A stretch of 64,000 nt of DNA from Actinomycetota bacterium. Lineage in GTDB: Bacteria; Actinomycetota; Rubrobacteria; Rubrobacterales; Rubrobacteraceae. The stretch's first letter is position 1; every line of letters starts with the position of its first letter. The notes beneath the pieces were generated by a model. That model did no database searches. It was not told where the DNA came from and saw only the letters and a list, made by a program, of their open reading frames with translations. The translations under genes were made by a program, and so were the position numbers. This document shows positions 34,155 through 43,215 of the stretch, piece by piece. The DNA is taken from contig CADDYV010000003.1 of assembly GCA_902810695.1 (NCBI GenBank), positions 1 to 64,000 on the forward strand, read 5' to 3'.

Positions 34155-35066
34155 ATGAGCAACTTTCTGACGGGAGGCGCGAGGGAACCCGGAGCGTTAC
34201 GGAAGCTTCTGGATGAAAGACAAACGGTAGTCGCCCCCGGCGCCTACGACGCCCTGAGCGCCCGGCTGGTTGAGGAAGCCGGCTTTTGTGCTCTGTACAT
34301 GACAGGCTTTGGAACCTCCGCCTCTCTTATCGGTCGCCCCGATGTGGGACTTCTGACTATGAGCGAGATGGTGGATAACGCCCGTAGGATTGTTGAGGCT
34401 GTAGGGATTCCTCTCATAGCCGATGCCGATACAGGTTACGGCAACCCCATAAACGTCATCCGCACCGTAAAGAGCTACGAGGCGGCTGGTGTTGCAGCCA
34501 TACACATAGAAGATCAGCTCTTCCCCAAGAAATGTGGTCACATAGAGGGCAAGCAGCTCATCTCAAAAGAGGAGATGGCAGAGAAGATAAAGGCTGCAGC
34601 AGAGGCGAAGGAGAATAAGGATTTCATGATCATAGCCCGCACCGACGCACGGGCTGTGGAAGGACTGGAGAGAGCTTTGGAGAGGGGCAGAATCTACCGG
34701 GAAGCGGGGGCAGATGCGCTGTTCATCGAGGCGGTAAGGAGCGAGGAAGAGGCCGCTGAGGTTGCTGCAGAGTTTCAGGGTGTGCCGCTGCTTTTCAACT
34801 GGGCCGAGGGTGGGAAAACGCCGCCTATTGGCCTGGGACGGCTAAAAGAGATGGGATATGCGCTCATCATCTTCCCCATAAGCACGCTTCTGGCGGCGAG
34901 TTGGGGCATTAGGAAGGTGCTTGGGGAGATTCGCGAGGGTGGAACACCAGAAGCGATGCTTGAAGAGATACCTTCCTTTGAGGAGTTTCTGGAGTTCATA
35001 GGTCTTTCGGAGATAAGAGAGCTGGAGAAAAGGTTTGGAGGGGATAAAGCAGGGCGAGGGGCGTAG
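34155..35066 (+). CDS. Isocitrate lyase/PEP mutase-family protein (oxaloacetate decarboxylase or methylisocitrate/dimethylmalate lyase type)
   Basis: A 303-residue barrel enzyme. DADTGYGNP near 94, IHIEDQLFPKKCGH near 116-130 and IARTDAR near 157 are the magnesium and catalytic motifs; the KKCGH loop with its cysteine is typical of lyase members of the superfamily. They cleave or form C-C bonds next to a carboxylate, yielding pyruvate or succinate. AGGAGGTTTTGGGG precedes the ATG. The nitroreductase starts 2 bases after its stop. The exact substrate is not deducible. Confidence 0.87.
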   Translation: MSNFLTGGAREPGALRKLLDERQTVVAPGAYDALSARLVEEAGFCALYMTGFGTSASLIGRPDVGLLTMSEMVDNARRIVEAVGIPLIADADTGYGNPINVIRTVKSYEAAGVAAIHIEDQLFPKKCGHIEGKQLISKEEMAEKIKAAAEAKENKDFMIIARTDARAVEGLERALERGRIYREAGADALFIEAVRSEEEAAEVAAEFQGVPLLFNWAEGGKTPPIGLGRLKEMGYALIIFPISTLLAASWGIRKVLGEIREGGTPEAMLEEIPSFEEFLEFIGLSEIRELEKRFGGDKAGRGA

Positions 35067-35068
35067 AA

Positions 35069-35602
35069 ATGAATGACACTCGGGGCGCAAAGGAGCGTAT
35101 CGCTTTTCTCCGCAGCCTGCGCGCCGTTCGCAGTTTCCGACCCGAGCCGGTTCCTGAAGGAGTTGTTAACGACATGCTCGAGGTGGCGCGGTGGACGGGG
35201 AGCGCCTCCAACCGCCAGCCCTGGACACTCGTGATCATCCGCGAGCGGGAGATCTTGCGAGCATTGGCGCGGATGGAAGGATACGCGAAGCATCTGGCGG
35301 GAGCGGCGCTGGGGATCGTGCCGGTGATGGATGGAGAACGGGAGGAGCAGGAGATATACGACGAAGGTAGGTTGTGCGAGAGGATCATGCTCGCAGCTCA
35401 CGCGCACGGTGTGGGTTCCTCCGTTGGCTGGTTTGTGGGGAGCGGGGTGGACGAGGTGAAAGAGATGCTCGGCGTACCGCCGCAACGCCGGGTGCGGAGC
35501 GCGATATCCCTCGGATACCCGGACGAAACATCCCGCCGCAGGAGAATGGGACAGGCGCGCAAACCACTCGCGGAGATCGTGCGCGAGGAGCGTTATGGCT
35601 AG
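35069..35602 (+). CDS. Nitroreductase-family flavoprotein
   Basis: A short (177-residue) FMN-dependent nitroreductase-fold protein with the R-S-x-R-x-F motif (RAVRSFRPEPVPEG), ARWTGSASNRQPW for flavin binding and AHAHGVGSSVGWF near 115. It is translationally linked to the upstream lyase gene (2-base gap). Family members use NAD(P)H to reduce nitro groups, quinones, enones or flavins; no substrate can be named here. Confidence 0.87.
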   Translation: MNDTRGAKERIAFLRSLRAVRSFRPEPVPEGVVNDMLEVARWTGSASNRQPWTLVIIREREILRALARMEGYAKHLAGAALGIVPVMDGEREEQEIYDEGRLCERIMLAAHAHGVGSSVGWFVGSGVDEVKEMLGVPPQRRVRSAISLGYPDETSRRRRMGQARKPLAEIVREERYG

Positions 35603-35789
35603 AATAAGACAACAGGCTTGAGAATTAGGATATCCGTTCGTGCCCGCGTCGAGAGAAAGAGAAGCGGCTAGAAAAACTCCTTGGGCGGGAGAACGGTGGA
35701 GCCCGGCCATGAAGGCTCAGAAAACCTGTGCTTCCCGAGAGCCAGCCCTACAATGGTGGAACTAAATACCTGAGCGAAGGAGGAGTGTG

Positions 35790-36437
35790 ATGGACGAGGA
35801 GACGCGCCGGATCTACGAGCGCGCCCGGTTCGGTGGGAGCCTGAAGCTCGGAGCACGCCCGGCTGTGCTCGTGGTGGACCTGAGTTGTGGCTTTACAGAT
35901 CCGGAGAGCGAGTTGGGCGCGGACCTCACGTCAGTCGTAGACGCTACGAACCAGGTGCTCGCCGCCGCCCGTGAGAGTGATTTCCCGATTATCTTTACCA
36001 CCATCGGATTCGAGACAAATCTTAAAGACGGTGCTCTCTGGCTCCAGAAGGCTCCGTCCCTGGCAGGGCTTCTCATCGGGAGCAGGTGGGTGGAGATAGA
36101 CCCGCGCCTTGATTGCCGCGAGAGCGAGACGGTCGTGCTCAAGAAGGGAGCTTCCGCGTTCTTCGGGACTAACCTGGCCTCGATCCTCGTCTCGCAGGGG
36201 GTAGACACCGTGATCCTCTGCGGCGCGACGACGAGCGGGTGTATCCGGGCGACGGCCGTGGACCTGCTGCAATACGGTTTCCCGACGCTAGTACCCAGGG
36301 AGTGTGTCGGTGATAGGGCAGAAGGACCTCACGAGGCGAACCTCGTTGACATCCAGGCCAAGTACGCCGACGTGGTCTCCGTCGAGGAGGCGATATCCTA
36401 CATGCGGAGCGTGGCCAGGGAGAAAAGCCGAGCCTGA
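35790..36437 (+). CDS. Isochorismatase-fold amidohydrolase, N-carbamoylsarcosine amidase-like
   Basis: ATG 35790 gives 215 residues (a GTG at 35787 is in frame; AAGGAGG lies 9-12 bases upstream). The Asp-Lys-Cys triad of the superfamily is present: Asp30 (VLVVDLS), Lys118 (VLKKGASAFFGT) and Cys151 (CGATTSGCIRATA). The N-terminal YERARFGGSLKLGARPAVLVVD opening in two parts is typical of N-carbamoylsarcosine amidohydrolases, which release ammonia and CO2 from N-carbamoylsarcosine to give sarcosine. The neighbouring NCS1 permease and the hydantoinase cluster support a hydantoin or creatinine pathway, though other amides are possible. Confidence 0.8.
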   Translation: MDEETRRIYERARFGGSLKLGARPAVLVVDLSCGFTDPESELGADLTSVVDATNQVLAAARESDFPIIFTTIGFETNLKDGALWLQKAPSLAGLLIGSRWVEIDPRLDCRESETVVLKKGASAFFGTNLASILVSQGVDTVILCGATTSGCIRATAVDLLQYGFPTLVPRECVGDRAEGPHEANLVDIQAKYADVVSVEEAISYMRSVAREKSRA

Positions 36438-36470
36438 ATTTACAACAGCGGCTCTCGCCGGAGGGTGTTA

Positions 36471-37859
36471 TTAACGCCCGGTTCTGCGAAGCTCCACGGG
36501 ACGCAGGATCAGGTACGCAGCCGCGGCGAGGACTATGCCGAGCTCGAAACCCACATCCACGCCGTAGGGCTTGTTCACCAGACCGGCCACCGGCCCGACG
36601 AAGTACGCCTGCGACATACCCAGGAAGGCCCCGAAGAGCCCGATGGCCATGGCCACGATCGCTGCCCATCCGAGCGGGAGGCGCGAGCGGGTGTTCCAGT
36701 CGTTGGCGTTGTATTGGCCGCGGCGGAACACGAAGTGCTCCAGGATCAGCACGATGGACCACGGCCCGAGCCAGTAGGCGATGATCAGGAGGAATCCCTC
36801 CAGCGTCGAGCTGAAGTTGGCTGCGGCGGGCAGGGCTATGAGGACGTAGAGAATGGCCCCGGCGAGCGTCCACACCCACCTCGGCACGCGCTGGAACGAA
36901 CGGCTTATGACCTGGGTGGAGAGCCCCAGGCTGTAGTCGTTGGGGATGTTGTTGGCGATCACGCTTAGCGCCAGGATACCGACCAGGATGTCCCCGAACA
37001 GGCCGAGCGGGCTCATGGCGCCAGCGAGGAGCGCGCCGCCCGCCTTGTTCTTGAGATCCGGGACGGTCGTCAAAAACAGGCCGAGCGTCTCGAGCAGGAT
37101 GCAGGCGAGGAATACACCCAGGTAGGTCATCGAGAAGACTCGCCTTGCAGGCGTACTCTCCGGCTGGTTGACGTTATAGTCGGCGGCGTAGGAGCTCCAG
37201 CCGGTGGCGAAGCCGTAGATCGCACCCCCGAAGGAAACCATCGAGGCTATCTCCGCCGTGTGCAGCGCGGGGGTGGGAACGATCCTGAAGTGTGGCGCGC
37301 TGACAACCGTGACGATCAGGAAGATGATCGCCATCGGGATCCAGGCGAACCGTTCGTAGCGGTGGACGTAACGGTAACCATAGATGCTCACGATCGTGGT
37401 GAGGAAGGCGATGATCAGGACCCCGCCCCAGCGCGGGATGGCGTTGTTGGTCACCGCCGCGACGAGCTGCCCGCCGATGATGACGTTCACCGCCGACCAG
37501 CCGATACAGGCAGCGACGTTGAAGCACGCCATGATCGCAGCCCCCACCCATCCGAACGAGAACCGCGAGATCGTCATCTGCCGCAAGCCCAGCTTCGGCC
37601 CCAGAGTCGAGAAGAACGCCACCGGCAGCACCCCGAGCGCGTTGAAGACGATGATGACCGCGAGGCTGTCCCAGAACCCGAGCCCGAAGAGCGGTACCGC
37701 GAGCGCCCCCAATGAAACCGTCGAGAGCACCAGGTTCGCCGAGAACCACATGGTGAAGTTGTCCCGGATGCGGACGTGGACCCGCGCCTTCGGCGAGACT
37801 CGCTCGATACCGTGTGTCTCGATACCTTCTTCTTCGGGGATTTCTACGACGTCTGCCAT
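36471..37859 (-). CDS. NCS1-family permease (cytosine/purine type), copy 2
   Basis: ATG 37859 gives 462 residues; 18 further upstream codons are in frame but lack family resemblance. About twelve hydrophobic helices follow an acidic N-terminus (MADVVEIPEEEGIETHGIE). MWFSANLVLSTVSLGALAVP and ISRFSFGWVGAAIMACFNV match NCS1 helices 1 and 3. It is only distantly like copy 1 at 10942. It is divergent from the Rieske oxygenase and convergent with the carbamoylsarcosine amidase gene, so it probably imports an N-heterocycle used by one of them. Confidence 0.88.
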   Translation of the reverse strand: MADVVEIPEEEGIETHGIERVSPKARVHVRIRDNFTMWFSANLVLSTVSLGALAVPLFGLGFWDSLAVIIVFNALGVLPVAFFSTLGPKLGLRQMTISRFSFGWVGAAIMACFNVAACIGWSAVNVIIGGQLVAAVTNNAIPRWGGVLIIAFLTTIVSIYGYRYVHRYERFAWIPMAIIFLIVTVVSAPHFRIVPTPALHTAEIASMVSFGGAIYGFATGWSSYAADYNVNQPESTPARRVFSMTYLGVFLACILLETLGLFLTTVPDLKNKAGGALLAGAMSPLGLFGDILVGILALSVIANNIPNDYSLGLSTQVISRSFQRVPRWVWTLAGAILYVLIALPAAANFSSTLEGFLLIIAYWLGPWSIVLILEHFVFRRGQYNANDWNTRSRLPLGWAAIVAMAIGLFGAFLGMSQAYFVGPVAGLVNKPYGVDVGFELGIVLAAAAYLILRPVELRRTGR

Positions 37860-38048
37860 CGCTGTCCTCCGCAAACCAAGTCCGGCCGCCCCAACAGCAG
37901 GGCAGCTTAACACATCACTCCCGCCGCAAGCCCGCGTGGTGGTGAGATGACTCCGGCGGTCGCTGAACCAGACCTAGTTTAACCTTTCCGAATTTCCAGG
38001 TCCATCGGCAGAGATGAGCTTTCTGTAGTTTTACTCTATTATGTACCC

Positions 38049-39065
38049 ATGGAGGTTCCGACCGCTGCGATAGATTCCTACTTCCGGGGGCTCGAACCCT
38101 TTTGGCATCCGGTTTTGCGCTCCGCGGACCTTGCAAATGGGCCGGTCGGCGCACAACTGCTCGGCAGGCAGATCGTGCTGGCGCGGCTGGAGGGAGAGGC
38201 CGTAGCCTTCGACGACGTGTGCCGACATCTGGGGGCGGCGCTCTCTATCGGGGATGTGGTTGAGAGGAGCCACCTGCGCTGTCGCTATCACGGCTGGAGC
38301 TATGATGCACAGGGCAGGTGCGTTGACATCCCGGCCTGCCAGGGACGTTCGATCCCCCGCGAGGCGAGGATCCGGCGCTACGCAACCCGCGAGGCTTACG
38401 GGGTCGTCTGGGTGTGCCTGGCCAGAGAACCGGAGCATAAAATCCCGGAGTTCCCCGAGTACGAAGACCCGGAGTTCCACAAGGGACCTTTGCGGACCTA
38501 CGGGCCGTGGCGGGCCAGCGCCCCGCGCGTGGTTATGGCGGCGCTCGACGATACGCACTTCCCGTGGGTGCACCCCGGAATCCTCGGAGACCCGGCGCAT
38601 CCGGAGCCGCCGGACCACGAGGTCTGGCGGGAGAATGAGCATCTGGTATCGACCTACACCATACTCCAGCCCGCCAACGACACCGTGGCCCACGGCGAGG
38701 AGAGGGAGGTGCTGGAGAAGGTTACCTACACCAACTACGTTACCCCCACGAGCATCCGGCTGGTCAAGGAGAGCGCGGCGGGGACATACATAGTCTGGCA
38801 GGCTTCCTCGCCTATCGCGTGGGATAAGACACTGGTGTTCTCCTACCAGGCGCGGACTTTCGACAAGGGGCCGGACAGGGACCCGGAGTACGAGAGGCTG
38901 CAGGATGAGATCCAGGCTCAAGACCGCCCGGTGGTGGAGAGCCAGCGCCCGTGGCTTCTTCCGCCTCTCAGCTCGCGGATGACGCTCTACATCCGTCCCG
39001 CGGACCTGCCGCTCGTCTCCTACCAGAAGTGGCTGGAGGAGTTGAACATCCCGCAGCAGATATGA
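38049..39065 (+). CDS. Rieske non-heme iron oxygenase, terminal (alpha) subunit
   Basis: A 338-residue protein with an N-terminal Rieske domain (CRHLGAALSIG and CRYHGWSY, the CxH...CxxH ligands) and a C-terminal mononuclear iron domain with DDTHFPWVHPG, which supplies the Asp-His-His facial triad region. It is of the VanA/PobA-like group that demethylates or hydroxylates aromatic and heterocyclic compounds with electrons from a separate reductase; no reductase gene is adjacent. It lies between an NCS1 permease and a CodA-like deaminase, which hints at N-demethylation or hydroxylation of a purine- or pyrimidine-like ring. That substrate class is inference. Confidence 0.87.
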   Translation: MEVPTAAIDSYFRGLEPFWHPVLRSADLANGPVGAQLLGRQIVLARLEGEAVAFDDVCRHLGAALSIGDVVERSHLRCRYHGWSYDAQGRCVDIPACQGRSIPREARIRRYATREAYGVVWVCLAREPEHKIPEFPEYEDPEFHKGPLRTYGPWRASAPRVVMAALDDTHFPWVHPGILGDPAHPEPPDHEVWRENEHLVSTYTILQPANDTVAHGEEREVLEKVTYTNYVTPTSIRLVKESAAGTYIVWQASSPIAWDKTLVFSYQARTFDKGPDRDPEYERLQDEIQAQDRPVVESQRPWLLPPLSSRMTLYIRPADLPLVSYQKWLEELNIPQQI

Positions 39066-39110
39066 GGCTGCGGGCCGTCTGAGGAGAGTCTTATCGCCTA
39101 CGACCTGATA

Positions 39111-40370
39111 GTGCGCGGTGCGCGTCTCGACGGCAACCTCGTGGATGTGGGCGTTGCCGGGGGCAGGATATCTCGCATCGCGCCGGAGATAGAGAAGCAG
39201 GGTGGACGCGAGATAGAGGCGGAGGGCAGGCTCCTCTCGCCGCCGTTCGTGGAGTCGCACGTCCACCTCGACACGACCCTGACCGCCGGTGAGCCCCGCT
39301 GGAACGAGTCGGGTACGCTCTTCGAGGGGATACAAATCTGGTCCGAACGCAAGAAGAGCGTGACCCACGAGGATGTAATCGAACGCGCCACGACCCTGCT
39401 AAAGTGGCAGGCGGCCCAGGGCGTGCTCCACGTGCGGACCCACGTGGACGTTACCGATCCGGATCTCACGGGACTCAGAGCCTTGCTCGAAGTCAGAGAG
39501 AGGGTACGTACCTGGATGGACGTGCAGATCGTCGCCTTCCCACAGGAGGGTTTGCTCTCCTACCCGAGAGGTCTGGAGCTGACCGAAGAGGCGCTGCGTC
39601 TCGGGGCGGACGTGGTGGGCGGAATCCCCCACTACGAGCACACCCGCGAGATGGGAGTAGAGTCCGTCAAGCAGTGCTTCCGGCTCGCCGAAAAGCATGA
39701 TAAGCCGATAGACATCCACTGCGACGAGACCGACGACCCGCAGTCGAGGTTCCTGGAAGTTGTGGCGGCGGAGGCGATCCGGACCGGGATGGGAGGGCGC
39801 GTAACTGCGAGCCACACCACCGCTTTCGGTTCCTACGATAACGCCTACGCCTTCAAGCTAATGGGGTTTCTACGGAAAAGCGGCATAAACTTCGTCGCCA
39901 ACCCGCTCATAAACATAACCCTTCAGGGACGCTACGACACCTACCCGAAGCGGCGTGGGATCACACGGGTCAAGGAACTCTGGCAGAACGGCCTCAACGT
40001 CTCCCTCGGCCACGACGACGTGATGGACCCCTGGTATCCGCTCGGCACGGGAAACATGCTCCAGCCCGCGCACATGGCCGTGCACGCCTGCCACATGACC
40101 AGCCGCGAAGAGGTCACAGCCTGCTTCGATATGGTCGCCGAGAACGCCGCCCATACTCTGAGACTCAAGGAGTACGGCATTTCCGAGGACCATCCGGCGA
40201 GCTTCGTGCTCCTGGACGCGCCGGATAAATGGGAGGCCATGCGCCGCCTCGCAACAACCACCCTGGTTGTCAGGAACGGCAAAATAATCGCCGAAGCCAC
40301 AGCCCCGGAGTACTACCTGATGGGCGAGAGAGTAAATCTCTACAGGAAAAGAGATCAGCCCTCCAGATAG
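39111..40370 (+). CDS. Cytosine deaminase-family amidohydrolase (CodA-like; possible creatinine deaminase)
   Basis: At least 419 residues, closely resembling E. coli CodA along its length: ESHVHLDTTLTAGEP, IQIW-ERK, HVRTHVDVTDPDL, QIVAFPQEGLLSYP, IDIHCDETDD, TASHTTAF and GHDDVMDPWYPLGTGNML. Metal and catalytic residues (HxH, Gln, Glu, His, Asp) are all present. CodA-type enzymes deaminate cytosine, isoguanine or creatinine. GTG 39111 is the first conventional start but sits 22 bases after GAGGAGAG, and the codons before it (AYDLI) continue the family's N-terminal strand, so the true start may be an unusual upstream codon near 39093. Confidence 0.88.
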   Translation: MRGARLDGNLVDVGVAGGRISRIAPEIEKQGGREIEAEGRLLSPPFVESHVHLDTTLTAGEPRWNESGTLFEGIQIWSERKKSVTHEDVIERATTLLKWQAAQGVLHVRTHVDVTDPDLTGLRALLEVRERVRTWMDVQIVAFPQEGLLSYPRGLELTEEALRLGADVVGGIPHYEHTREMGVESVKQCFRLAEKHDKPIDIHCDETDDPQSRFLEVVAAEAIRTGMGGRVTASHTTAFGSYDNAYAFKLMGFLRKSGINFVANPLINITLQGRYDTYPKRRGITRVKELWQNGLNVSLGHDDVMDPWYPLGTGNMLQPAHMAVHACHMTSREEVTACFDMVAENAAHTLRLKEYGISEDHPASFVLLDAPDKWEAMRRLATTTLVVRNGKIIAEATAPEYYLMGERVNLYRKRDQPSR

Positions 40371-40564
40371 CCTGACATCCAGAGCGTGAGATTTAAAAAT
40401 CAGGTGCCCTCTTGAAGATGATAGGTGGGGAAAGGAAGAGTGGGCACCGGGCTGTCGCACGGTAATATTCCCGTACGAGCGCGTATTTAACTCGTTCTTC
40501 GTGATTTTTTCAAGAATTGTGTTATCTGAAAATCTATCAGAGGGTGGACTTGAGCATTTCCTGT

Positions 40565-41332
40565 TCAGGTAAGTCCGCCGATCCGCTTCATCTCGGCGTC
40601 TGTAAGTTCGAAGTCAAAGATATCGAAGTTGCTCTTGAGGTGGGCTTCGCTGGTGGCTTTGGGGATGGCGCAGACTTTCTCCTGCTGAATCAGCCACCTC
40701 AGCGCCACCTGCGCCGTACTCTTACCGTGCGACTCTCCGATTTCTTTAAGGGTAGCGTCGTTCAGTATGGCGCCCCTGGCGATCGGCCTGTACGCCGTGA
40801 GCAGGTAATCCATCTCCTGTGCCTGCTCCAGGATCGCGTCCTGATGCCTGCCAGCGTTGTACTCGACCTGGTTGCAGAAGATGGTGGCGTGGTGGGCGGC
40901 GTCCTCGACCTGCTGGGGAGAGAAGTTGCTGACCCCGATGTGCCTGACCTTTCCTTTGTCCTGCAGCTCTCTCATGGCTTCCAGGGTCTCTCCGTGGGGG
41001 ACGCTGGAGCTGGGCCAGTGCATCAGCAGCAGGTCCACGTATTCGGTGCGCAGCTTCTTCAGGCTATCGTGGGTCTTCTCGATGGCTCTGTCGTGCGCGA
41101 AGTCGCTAGGCCAGATCTTGGTGGTCAGGAAGATTTCACTGCGGTCCACCCCCGAAGCCTGCATCGCCTGGCCGACCTCGTCTTCGTTGCCGTACATCTG
41201 GGCGGTATCTATGTGTCGGTATCCAATGGAGAGAGCCTGCTCGACGGCCCTGGCGCAATCTTTGCCCGTGAGCCGGTAGGTGCCAAGCCCCAGAGCCGGG
41301 ACCTTCTCTGATTGGATCTCCTTGTACATCAT
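40565..41332 (-). CDS. Aldo/keto reductase
   Basis: A 255-residue NADPH-dependent reductase of the AKR5-type (2,5-diketo-gluconate reductase-like). The catalytic tetrad is complete: Asp42, Tyr47, Lys72 and His105. IGVSNFSPQQVEDA and the NADPH-binding end (AIPKATSEAHLKSN) are present. AAGGAGA precedes the ATG by about 9-12 bases. It is a single gene between two amidohydrolase genes on the opposite strand and has no obvious partner. Confidence 0.93.
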   Translation of the reverse strand: MMYKEIQSEKVPALGLGTYRLTGKDCARAVEQALSIGYRHIDTAQMYGNEDEVGQAMQASGVDRSEIFLTTKIWPSDFAHDRAIEKTHDSLKKLRTEYVDLLLMHWPSSSVPHGETLEAMRELQDKGKVRHIGVSNFSPQQVEDAAHHATIFCNQVEYNAGRHQDAILEQAQEMDYLLTAYRPIARGAILNDATLKEIGESHGKSTAQVALRWLIQQEKVCAIPKATSEAHLKSNFDIFDFELTDAEMKRIGGLT

Positions 41333-41482
41333 CTTCCGAAAATCTCCTTCGACGTTTACCCTCCGAATCTAGTGTAACCGCTGCACGCGAGCCTCACTGC
41401 CAGCAGGGTGCGCGAGATTTAGGAAGCTTATGATGTTAAATACCATCCAGATAGCATCGTCCGAAGCCGGAAGGAGTAGAAC

Positions 41483-43081
41483 TTGGCGGGAGATATCGTT
41501 CTCCTCAACGGGCATCTCGTTACCTCGAACCGCGAGCGTCCCGTCGCAGAGGCCCTTGCCATCAGGGGCGGCGTGATATCGGCGGTGGGCACCAACGACG
41601 AAGCCCTCGCGGAGAGAACATCGTCTGCCGAAGTGGTAGACCTCGAAGGTCGCACCGCCACACCAGCCTTCAACGACGCCCACTGCCACCCAATGCTCGT
41701 GGGCCTAACAGCCTCGCAGCTAGACGCCAGCCCGGAAAAGATACCGGGTATCGAAGATCTCATCTCGAATATAAAAGAGCGGGCAGCCTCGGAGAGCGGG
41801 GAACGCTGGATCCTCGCCCGGGGCTACGACGATGCTCGGCTGAAAGAGCGCCGCCACCCCACCCGCGCCGACCTCGACGCCGCCGCGCCAGGCCATCCGG
41901 TCTTTCTGACCCGCGCCTGCCTCCACATCGGCGTGGCGAACTCCGAAGCCCTGCGTCTGGCCGGGATCACACGCGAAACCCCAAACCCCGCGGACGGCGT
42001 CATAGACCGCGACGAGCACGGCGAGCTGACCGGCCTCCTGCGCGAGGGCGCTCTGGAGCTGGTGCGCCGGGCTATCCCGGAGCCCACCGTAGAAGAAATA
42101 GAAGAGGCGCTGGTTCTCACCTCGGATCTCTACCACACGGTCGGCGTAACCAGCGTCGCCGATGCCGGAATCCGCCGCCCGGAAGAGATGGAGGCGTATC
42201 AGAGATTGCGTGAGAAGGGGCGGCTCGGGCTGCGCACTTATCTGATGATGATCCTCGATGAGATGCTCGGCCCGCTGGCTGCGGCGGGCATTCGTAGCGG
42301 CTTCGGGGATGCGAGGCTCCGGATCGGGCCAGTCAAGATGTTTCTGGACGGCTCCATCGGCGGGCGGACGGCCAGGATGCGCGAGCCCTATGAGGGAGAG
42401 GAGGATAACTTCGGGCTCTGGATGCAGGGGCCGGAGGAGATCCGGGCGAAGCTGCTCCGGGCACACGAGCTTGGCTGGCAGTGCACGGCCCACGCCATCG
42501 GCGACGCGGCCATAGATCTTCTCCTCGACTGCTACGAGCAGGCATTCGCGGAGAACCCGCGTCCCAACGCCCGGCACAGGATCGAGCACTGCGAGTTCAT
42601 AACCGACCCATCCACCTTCGACCGCATAAAGTGCCTCGGGTGCGTGCCCGTTCCCGGCACCACCTTCCTGCGCGACTTCCGCCCGCTCTACGTGAAGAAC
42701 CTCGGCCCCGGACGACTGCGTTACGCCAACGCCATGCACTCGTTCGCCGACAGAGGAATCGTCGCGGCGGCTTCCAGCGACGCGCCGGTCTGTACGATAG
42801 ACCCGCTCGCCGGGATCCAGACGATGGTGACCCGACAGGACTTTTCGGGGGAGGCGGCGTTCCCGCAAGAGGCGGTATCCTTCGAGGAGGCGGTCTTCGC
42901 CTACACTTGGGCCGGGGCCTACGCATCCTTCGAGGAGAACATCAAGGGCAGCCTCATCCCCGGCAAGGTGGGAGACGTGGCCGTGCTCGGCGCCGACGTT
43001 CGCGAGATAAACCCGGAAGATATACCGGAAGTCGGGGTGAAGATGACGGTGATGGACGGGGAGGTGGTACATGGCTCGTGA
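41483..43081 (+). CDS. YtcJ-type amidohydrolase (amidohydrolase_3 family)
   Basis: A 532-residue metal-dependent hydrolase starting at TTG 41483 after GGAAGGAG. Family marks are FNDAHCHPM (HxH metal ligands), a long central insertion, HAIGDAAIDLLLDCYE, HRIEHCEF and SSDAPVCTIDPLAGI. YtcJ-like proteins hydrolyse N-acyl or cyclic amides; precise substrates are mostly unknown. It ends before the SRAP gene with 134 bases between. Its proximity to CodA-like and hydantoinase genes is consistent with amide catabolism, but it might be unrelated. Confidence 0.9.
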   Translation: MAGDIVLLNGHLVTSNRERPVAEALAIRGGVISAVGTNDEALAERTSSAEVVDLEGRTATPAFNDAHCHPMLVGLTASQLDASPEKIPGIEDLISNIKERAASESGERWILARGYDDARLKERRHPTRADLDAAAPGHPVFLTRACLHIGVANSEALRLAGITRETPNPADGVIDRDEHGELTGLLREGALELVRRAIPEPTVEEIEEALVLTSDLYHTVGVTSVADAGIRRPEEMEAYQRLREKGRLGLRTYLMMILDEMLGPLAAAGIRSGFGDARLRIGPVKMFLDGSIGGRTARMREPYEGEEDNFGLWMQGPEEIRAKLLRAHELGWQCTAHAIGDAAIDLLLDCYEQAFAENPRPNARHRIEHCEFITDPSTFDRIKCLGCVPVPGTTFLRDFRPLYVKNLGPGRLRYANAMHSFADRGIVAAASSDAPVCTIDPLAGIQTMVTRQDFSGEAAFPQEAVSFEEAVFAYTWAGAYASFEENIKGSLIPGKVGDVAVLGADVREINPEDIPEVGVKMTVMDGEVVHGS

Positions 43082-43215
43082 ATGAAGTTCTCGGAGAGAG
43101 ACGATGCAAGGCTCGACATGAGTTCGTGTCCGCCGGGTAACTGAGGGTAGGGAAGAGGGCGGGCGTCTGGTAATCTTTTCTGGTACGGATCAGAGCGGAA
43201 AGGTCTTTGGCTGCG

